NCBI GenBank assembly: GCA_025093555.1
Contig: JAIWNF010000129.1
Span: forward strand, 1-41,225
Length of the DNA: 41,225 nucleotides
Source: Circinella umbellata
Lineage: Eukaryota > Mucoromycota > Mucoromycetes > Mucorales > Lichtheimiaceae
Direction of reading: 5' to 3'
Both the position numbers and the translations under genes were made by a program. Each line of letters opens with the position of its first letter. Position 1 is the first letter of the stretch. Below the pieces are notes generated by a model that searched no databases, was not told the origin of the DNA, and saw only the letters and a program-made list of their open reading frames with translations. Below are positions 33,878 through 41,225 of the stretch, piece after piece.

Positions 33878-34848
33878 GCATACGCCAGTAAACAAAAGCT
33901 GGTTGAAGGGGCGTCACGAGCTGTTACTCGCCATCCAGTTGCCAGGAATCAAAATGCCAAGATTATAGAAAGACGTGAATAGGTTGAAAAATGGTCAAAA
34001 ACGGATATGGATTATACGAAAAATTGTATTTTTATTGATGAAAGTGGATTCGACATTAATATGAAGCCATCTATAGCAAGATCTGCTCGAGGTACTCCAG
34101 CAATTATTATGGCACCTTCAGCTAAAGCAGTCAGTCATACCATTCTTGGTGCAATCTGTGTTCTTGGGGTGGTAAATATAGAAATCCGAGTCCCTTTAAC
34201 ACCCAAAAGAATTAAAGTTGCTGGAGCCAGGAAACGAAAGGCGACTGCTGTCACAAGCAAAAGTCAAGGCGGAACAAATGCAGGTCACTATATAAACTTT
34301 ATTAAAAAAACCATGGATGAGATGGACAAGTATCTTCAATTAAGGGATTTTATATGATTATGGATAATTCGCCTATTCATGGAAAAAATGGTGAACTTAC
34401 CCAATTAATTGAACATAGAGGTTACAAATGCGTGTATCTTCCACCTTATTCCCCTGAGCTTAACCCGATTGAACAATTCTGGGCAATTGTTAAAGGGAAG
34501 ATAAGACGTAGTCAGTTTGGGAATACAGAAGATCTGAAAACAAGAATTTCAGAGGCATGCGACAAAGTTCCCCGAAAGCATTTGTACAATTTTGCACAGC
34601 ATTCTGTTAACGTATTTGAAGATTGTTTAAAAGAACTCTCTGTATGAGCTTTCGTACTGTAATAAAATTACGCTAATCAACTTAAATAAAAACGCATTTT
34701 AATATACTCATTTTCCGTGAATTGGGATTCCTGGTAGTACAATTTGAATTTTCACTCGATGCAAATTGACCAATCAATTTTACGTAAATTGATAATTAAA
34801 AGTACGCAAAAACATTTAATATCACGCAAATTGGTACTGTGAGCACTG
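33878..34848 (+). mobile_element. Tc1/mariner element, left part missing
   Basis: The right end, read inward, is CAGTGCTCACAGTACCAATT, and a TA dinucleotide follows at 34849-34850, as expected for this superfamily. No matching left end is found in the window. The left side stops at the KDZ terminus, so the KDZ element probably truncated it or a deletion followed. Confidence 0.7.
33881..34647 (+). pseudogene. Tc1/mariner (IS630-type) transposase, C-terminal part
   Basis: Readable from the KDZ junction: linker KLVEGASRAVTRHPVARN, then an in-frame TAG at 33980, then TKNCIFIDESGF (first catalytic Asp). A frameshift near 34355 precedes IMDNSPIHG (second Asp), and YSPELNPIEQFW supplies the Glu after 35 intervening residues, the spacing of the DD34/35E family. 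The N-terminal DNA-binding helices are missing. It once cut and pasted its own element at TA sites. This copy is dead. Confidence 0.9.
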
Positions 34849-34850
34849 TA

Positions 34851-36415
34851 TTATTTTTGGTTTCTTGCATCCAGAAGCTGTCGCTGAATCTACTCTGGTC
34901 TCAAAGCTAGGGGAACAACAGCTTTTTCATTATGACAGCTGCTGGTCACAAATTATAGTTACCAAGTTATTGGGTGGAGATTTTCTTCACCCTTGCCAAC
35001 AACTAATACATATAATTCACCATGTCTATCATCTCACTCTTCCATACAGTAGTCATTATCTTTAACTTTTCCTCAACCATATGGCTCGCACTTACTCCGA
35101 CACTCATTTTAAATCTGTCACCTTCACTTCTTATTATGCTTCACCTAAATCCCAAAGTAAATATAATAAGATTTGGTTATAGATAATTATTCTCTTTTGT
35201 ACATAATATAATATAACTTACTGTATATAATAATACATCTACTAATAAGTATTTCCGTTTGCTTCTTTATTCTATTTTTGTTTTATATTATATAAACAAC
35301 ATTAGAAGCATATAATACAAAACCTCTTATTAAACCGCCCACCCCACAATTTCTTGTCAACTTTCTTTCAATCCTTATATGGAAAAATCATGTTACTTTA
35401 GAGTCAATCATTTTACCACACACAGCCCGCATTTCCCCACAAATCATCAAAACAAGAGTAGCCCACATCGGTTCCAAAATTACTATCGACTCCATTCATT
35501 TCATCAAGCAAGAAGCAACATCCATTCGCTCCACACCAAAGCACTACCCATTGGTTGTGGGCGGATGGAATATTGATTGAATATAATAGATACAAAATAA
35601 AGATAAAAACCATATTAAAATTGAATATAGGTACGAATGAATTTGGGCAAAAGGATGAAGATACATGGAATAGTTTTAGTTACTTAAATGATATATATAC
35701 CAGGAAAACTGGAAATAACTGAGAAAAGATGAGGATGAAAAAGAAACATATAAATGTATATACTGTATGTATATATTACTTAACACTGCTCATTTACAGT
35801 ATAAGTTGGTTGCTAAACATAGAGAACAAAAAGACATTACGGAAATAGTTTCTTGAATAGAAAATATGTATTTTGAAACTTCATATCATTGAATGATACA
35901 TTCCTTTATTTATTCCGATTAATGAAGCTTCTGTTTACTTATTCTATTTTGTTCTTTTATATATTTGTCTTTTTGTCAAATACAATTAATAGTACTTAAA
36001 CACTATATGCATTTTTTTATATATATTTTTATTGCTTATACATCTTCTATTTTTAATAATACGTAATAATAATAATAATGATAATACAAAATTGATAATT
36101 ATTGCTCACTATATTACTAACCATCTTTATTTATACTTTGTTTATACCAACCTTTTGTTTATAATAACTTTTGTTACACATCAGATTATCTAATGTGAGA
36201 TTGTTTTCATTCAACAAAATACAACCATGCTTTTGCACTACCTGATTTTGCCCCACTAAAATATTTAATAAAAGTCAAAAGTAATAAAGAAATATTGTAA
36301 TCCTACGAGATAGAAATAATCGATTGATCCTTTACTTTTTCAAAAAAAATATGTACAGTTTATGTCCACCAAAACCGCACTGAGCGATTATTGATTGCTG
36401 CACTTTTGTCAAAAA
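34851..36415. other. AT-rich stretch without a gene
   Basis: Several short frames (34865-35065, 35379-35613 on both strands) show no domain or homologous neighbour. No repeat of note was found. Confidence 0.5.
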
Positions 36416-36417
36416 TA

Positions 36418-37257
36418 CAGAGGATCCCCATTAATTTCATAGGGCCATTTTCCATTTTTTTTTGTGAAAATAAAGGGGTGTGAAAATTAACGAATACTAT
36501 GAAATTTTTCTCCAAGAATGTGCATATATTGAATACGTCAGCTCACTACGTACTGTATATCTTTTATTGTATCAAAATACGTATTAATTAATAGATTTAT
36601 TTTATACGATTGCTCTTGATGCATTTTTGTAACAATTTCTTTTTTTATTTGAGCACGTCTATAACACTTTTTTTTCTTTTAAAAACAGTTATATATAGTG
36701 CAGAGATAATTTATTTTTTATATTATTACATTTTTTCATCTTTTTCTTTTCATCTTTCTATATTTTTGCTTTATATATACCAAAACAAAATAACAGTAAC
36801 CGAGTCTAACATTGGCTTGACAGCTGAACAGTATAGTATTCTGGCTGAGAAAAAAAAGACTTAACCCGCGAACCATGACAAACCGATCACTAGCATGATG
36901 GGCTAAAAATGAATTCAAGCTGTTTAAGGCACCTGGTATTAGTACTATATGCAAAGACTTGAAACGAGAAAAACAAGAAGAGAATAAACATTGAATAAAC
37001 TCTTAAAAAAGACATATAAATGGCGTAATAAAAAAAGTAACCCATCCTGTATACTAATTTAATTACAATCCTTATATTTATCACATAATTTTTTTTTATT
37101 TACATACCCGTTAAGAATTCAATGCCGCTAAGTGCTGTGAAAGTGAAATTAAGGGGGATGTGAAAATTTTCTTATGTTATTTTTACCATTTCTTGATTTT
37201 TGGTGAAGTTATTGAGGTGTGAAAATTAATGGATATGAAATTAACGGGGACCCTCTG
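36418..37257 (+). mobile_element. Short TA-flanked TIR element, copy A
   Basis: Ends are CAGAGGATCCCCATTAATTTC and the inverse of CAGAGGGTCCCCGTTAATTTC, flanked by TA at 36416-36417 and 37258-37259. There is no transposase inside. The TA duplication and CAG start fit the Tc1/mariner-pogo group. Subterminal TTAATTTTCACACC words occur at both ends. The sequence is a close reverse complement of 38631-39809. Confidence 0.9.
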
Positions 37258-37766
37258 TATACCTTTATTTTGAAATGACAAAAATAGTAGTGCTAAGAAA
37301 GGAAAGATATTGACGATAATAATAGCAAATAACCAAAATTGTATACCATAACAAAGACAGTGAATAAGAATAAAAAAACATCGATACAACATGAAAGTAA
37401 AATTATAGTAATAGTCTACGTATAATAAATAATATCCTGCTAGGTTACACTTTTCGTTTTATGTATAGAATACTATTCACATGGCTTTTCAGTATGAAGA
37501 TAATAATACATGGCAATATTATTACAAACTGACACACTATACAATATAACGAGTGACTTACTGGATATTATAGAAGATGGGAAGGTAACGGAACATGTAA
37601 AATATTGTTTGAGCTCATGTACTCTCGTCGATTTGGCGTAAATTTAAACAATAATAGGGAAACTCACTTGGACGTCTACAAAACACATATCCGACTTGTT
37701 TGTTTTGCACTTTAAATTTAGCCAAACGATCTATTTACATCGGCCCCAGTTAGATTCACTATATAT

Positions 37767-38469
37767 ATGATCTCATATGAAAACATTTTTCTATTTTTTC
37801 CAGTAGTACAATATGACAGAAATGGTCCACATTCACAAGTAGTGTCAGTACTACAAAACACAACAATGAACAAGAAGAGTACTTTATTATGGCCTGAAAT
37901 AGAGCAGTATATACGTAATATAAACTTTGCTTTTGATGAACAAGATATTTTAATTCAAACAACAATTTTTTATTACTCTAATAAACTCGGATTGCCATTT
38001 TTGACGTTCCATGCATCTGCTGTTATACTTACATCAGAATAAATACAATACTTTGAGCACATCAACACACGCTTGTTTTATTTCTTTCATTTAATTTTTA
38101 GCTACTTTCTCACCAACATGTCCATTAGCAATACTACTATAAGGTATAAACTCTTATATGCATTTTTCGTTGCTCCAGATCTAACTGACAAACAAATCCG
38201 ACTTTAATTCACAACAGACGAACAAGAGGAATGTTTTCTTAGCAGTTATTTTGAAGGAAGGGGTGTTAGCCAAGCAGCTCGAGAAGCTCGGATACGGGCA
38301 GCTACTGGTGACATTATTCCTAACACATATTTGTCAATGAATGAAGATGGTATGTAGTAGTGTTTATATTGGCAGATATTTTTATATGATTCTAATCACT
38401 CTTTTAAGAATGCATGTATATAGCAGAAGGAAACCTAATCCGAACAATTCAAGGACCACGAATTTTTTA
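37767..38469 (+). pseudogene. Unidentified gene relic between two inverted elements
   Basis: Three protein-like segments: 37767-38042 (QYDRNGPHSQVVSVLQ...WPEIEQYIRNINFAFDEQD), about 38210-38350 (TDEQEECFLSSYFEGRGVSQ, then AAREARIRAATGD) and 38424-38469 (AEGNLIRTIQGPRIF then stop). The last two join in phase through a GT...AG intron (38351-38423). GRGVSQAAREARI resembles a helix-turn-helix, as in transposases or regulators. The link between the first two parts is not clean. I cannot name the gene. Confidence 0.35.
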
Positions 38470-38660
38470 AAAACTTGATATGTAAATAAAAGTGCTCAAT
38501 TAAATCGTCTTCACCACTTTATTATCTAAAATATTTTACTTCTTCACCTGTTCTTTTTCTCTTTTGTAAAAAAAAATCCTAAATGGTCAATACAATATGC
38601 AATGTATTCTTATATCTTTATATTTTTATATAGAGGGTCCCTGTTAATTTCATATCTGTT

Positions 38661-38778
38661 AATTTTCACACCTCAATAACTTCACCAAAAATCAAGGAAT
38701 GGTAAAAATAACATAAGAAAATTTTCACACCTCAATAACTTCACCAAAAATCAAGAAATGGTAAAAATAACATAAGAA
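38661..38778 (+). repeat. 59-bp tandem duplication in copy B
   Basis: AATTTTCACACCTCAATAAC and the following 39 bases occur twice in a row. Copy A has the unit once. Confidence 0.9.
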
Positions 38779-39480
38779 AATTTTCACATCCCCCTTAATT
38801 TCACTTTCACAGCACTTAGCGGCATTGAATTCTTAACGGGTATGTAAATAAAAAAAAATTATGTGATAAATATAAGGATTGTAATTAAATTAGTATACAG
38901 GATGGGTTACTTTTTTTATTACGCCATTTACATGTCTTTTTTAAGAGTTTATTCAATGTTTATTCTCTTCTTGTTTTTCTCGCTTTAAGCCTTTAGATAT
39001 CGTACTAATATCAGGTGCCTTAAACAACTTGAATTCATTTTTAGCCCATAATGCTAGTGATCGGTTTGTCATGGTTCGCGGGTTAAGTCTTTTTTTTCTC
39101 AGCCAGAATACTATACTGTTCAGCTGTCAAGCCAACGTTAGATTTGGTTACTGTCATTTTGTTTTAGTATATATAGAGCAGAGATATAGAAAGATAGAAA
39201 AAAATGAAAAAATGGAATAATATAATAGATAAATTATCTCTGCATCTCTTGGGGACTATATATAGCTTTTATTTTTTCAAAAAAAAGTCATACATAGATA
39301 TGCTCAAATAAAAAAAGAAATAGTTCCAGAAATGCATTAAGAGCGATCATGTAGAAATAAGTTATTAATTAATACGTATTTTCATACATTAAAAGATACT
39401 GTATACAGTAGTAAGCTGAAGTATTCAATATATGCACATTCTTGGAAAAAAATTTCATAGTATCCGTTAATTTTCACACC

Positions 39481-39746
39481 TGTAAGATGTAGCTTCGGAA
39501 TATAAAAATAAGGATAGAAATATAAAGTATCTGATTTATGAACGTAATAGAAGATAGCTTTTTATTTTTATAATAAAGAGGAGGGTTTATATAGTTTTCT
39601 ATATTATCGCTATCAGCGTTGTTATCACTAAACTTCTACATGTGATTATTACTATTTTGTCTTATGACTACTATTACTTTATATAATGATTATTAAGGTT
39701 GTTACATCGGAATATGATTGGCTAGTTGATAAGTCGACACTTTACA
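39481..39746. repeat. Solo LTR with 5-bp target duplication
   Basis: 266 bp, starting TGTAAGATG and ending TTTACA, inserted in copy B. ACACC flanks it at 39476-39480 and 39747-39751. Copy A shows the uninterrupted sequence TTTTCACACCCCTTT (inverse orientation), which proves the insertion. It is not related by eye to the gypsy LTRs at 3071 and 9660. Confidence 0.9.
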
Positions 39747-40894
39747 ACACCCCTTTATTTTCACAAAAAAATTGGGAAATAGCCCTATGAAATTAACGGG
39801 GACCCTCTGTATTTTTATATTTACAATATAAACTACAACGTATTTCTTCTTTAATTACCATTGTTTATTGAAACACCACTTTTTTTTTCTCTCTTTTAAC
39901 AGGTTTCGATATAATAATTATTCCCAGGGTGTCTTTATATACAAAAAAAATCAACTACTATAAGAATATTTATTGACTACATTCATTTTATTTCATTCAT
40001 TAGACTACATTTACTCTTCCTACTTCAACTGTATTTCTGCCGCAAAAAAAAACACCTATACACACAATATCATCCACTCACTCGCATCTATATTTGTATA
40101 TGATCCATCAAGAGCATTAGGTTTGTATAAACACATTTATCTTAGATCCACATATTCTTTTTTACTCTCCTTTATTAGCAGAGCGCTCTATTCTCTTGAA
40201 TAAGAATGATTAGTATACACAAGATTAAATAATACTCTAATATACACACACACCTCTTTTTCCCTGCTACATTATTATGATGTTTTTGTTTACTATCAAT
40301 ACTGGTATCTTATTTTATTGTTCTTCAGATAGATTATATAACTTGTGCTGATAACTATTGAAATAATAACTATTGAAAAAAAAAGTGTTGTGGATATGGA
40401 TTGATGTTACGCTTCGTATACGTGGATTTGGATAATGTATATTTGGATAGTATGAAATAGAGAGATTATTGGGGTTGTTAATTATGTTATACTGTAAAGT
40501 TTTGTTATTACGAGTTGGGGGTTTTTAATGATGTTTGGCAATTTAGGTTGGGATAACCAAAATATTAGACTTAGAATTTAATTAAGTAAAATATCGGAAA
40601 TGATCCAAGTTTCACTCAAAATGGAAGAAAAAGGCTAAGACTTGAGTTCTTATAAAGAAAAAATAATAATTTGATTGATTGTGGGAGCTTATTTTTGGAC
40701 TTATATTATGCCAAACCTCAAAAGAGGAAATATCACTTGGAAATATGAGTTGGATTAATTATCCAAAAAGTGGATATAAAAGTATTTTATTTAAGAAATG
40801 TAAAGATAAGAAGCTAAGGTAAAAGTGTCTGATCAATTCGATCCTATTTATACTATTTACTATAATGTTTAATAATAAATAATATTATAAAAAC

Positions 40895-40978
40895 TATTTA
40901 ATAATTATTAATGCTTCTTGTTAATACTAAAAATATTTAATAATCGTTAATGTTTCTTGTTAATATTAAAAATAATTA
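40895..40978 (+). repeat. 39-bp tandem repeat, about two copies
   Basis: TATTTAATAATTATTAATG plus CTTCTTGTTAATACTAAAAA recurs at 40934 with few changes; a third copy is truncated. Confidence 0.8.
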
Positions 40979-41156
40979 ATAATGTTTTTTTAACATTAGC
41001 ATCCACCAGTGAAATTCAATCTTAGTTTCGGCAATTATAATATTCTTTTTAGTACTTCATTTATTATTATTACTAAATTCTGTTCATATGACAATAAAAG
41101 AAAATATGATGGGTGGAGTTTTTTTTCAGGCGTAACATATCCTCTAGCTTCAAATT

Positions 41157-41176
41157 TGCACGTCCCGTGCAGCTAA
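41157..41176 (+). other. Short hairpin followed by CTAA
   Basis: TGCACG-TCC-CGTGCA, then GCTAA. This recalls a Helitron 3' end (hairpin then CTRR), but the gap is only one base and no Helitron protein or TC start is seen. Confidence 0.2.
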
Positions 41177-41225
41177 GGTACAGGGTAATCCATGAGTAAC
41201 CATTGAATTAAAATCATTGTTGATA

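Larger units (their letters stand above)
38631..39809 (-). mobile_element. Short TA-flanked TIR element, copy B (inverted)
   Basis: Reverse-complement copy of 36418-37257, flanked by TA at 38629-38630 and 39810-39811. The first base of its left end is T in place of C. It is longer because of a 59-bp tandem duplication (38661-38778) and a 271-bp insertion (solo LTR plus target duplication). No transposase is encoded. Confidence 0.88.
39812..41225. other. AT-rich stretch without a gene
   Basis: No credible coding frame. It includes a 39-bp tandem repeat and, near the end, a short GC hairpin (see their entries). Confidence 0.55.

Noticed and set aside
35379..35613. Overlapping open frames on both strands
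   Set aside because: No homologous feature, no splice context, ordinary length for chance frames.
41157..41176. Helitron 3' end
   Set aside because: The hairpin-to-CTAA gap is one base, no T follows, and no Rep/helicase gene or TC end is in view.

Overview
This is a transposon-packed, AT-rich eukaryotic window. The many short (about 50-100 bp) GT...AG introns, KDZ and Transposase_21-like DNA transposases, a chromodomain Ty3/gypsy element and a Tc1/mariner relic fit an early-diverging (Mucoromycota-like) fungus. That placement is an inference, because no marker gene is present. I see no convincing host housekeeping gene. Almost every coding stretch belongs to, or is broken by, a mobile element.

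Layout from left to right. 1-3070 holds the start of a leftward gene cut by the window edge, a dispersed repeat split by a 1,059-bp non-autonomous transposon (382-1440; its near-empty sister site lies at 10624-10839), and a pyrimidine-rich repeat tract. 3071-10035 is a leftward Ty3/gypsy chromovirus with two LTRs and decayed gag-pol. Its sense strand is crowded with the tetranucleotide GACG. 10036-11299 holds repeats and a cluster of short palindromes. 11300-21313 is a rightward HMG-box gene cut in two by an 8.2-kb Transposase_21 (Tnp2/CACTA-like) element (about 12188-20367). The transposase of that element is itself split by a 2.1-kb element (15537-17647) that carries a relative of the host element's accessory gene. 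This gives a three-level nest.

23004-33877 looks like one large (about 10.9 kb) KDZ transposon bounded by similar inverted ends. It holds an 11-exon, apparently intact transposase of about 750 residues, a foldback array, an unrecognised 242-codon reading frame, and a decayed second copy of the HMG-box gene family seen at 11300-21313. It appears to have cut into a Tc1/mariner element (remnant 33878-34848). 36418-39809 has two copies of a TA-flanked short-TIR element in inverted orientation around a small gene relic. One copy carries a 266-bp solo LTR with a perfect 5-bp target duplication. The rest is AT-rich DNA without recognisable genes.

How the parts may work together: the Transposase_21 elements pair the transposase with a divergently transcribed coiled-coil accessory protein and have palindromic subterminal arrays that could be its binding sites. 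The KDZ element pairs its transposase with an HMG-box protein family that occurs twice here. These pairings, and the GACG signal in the retroelement, are the parts most likely to be new.
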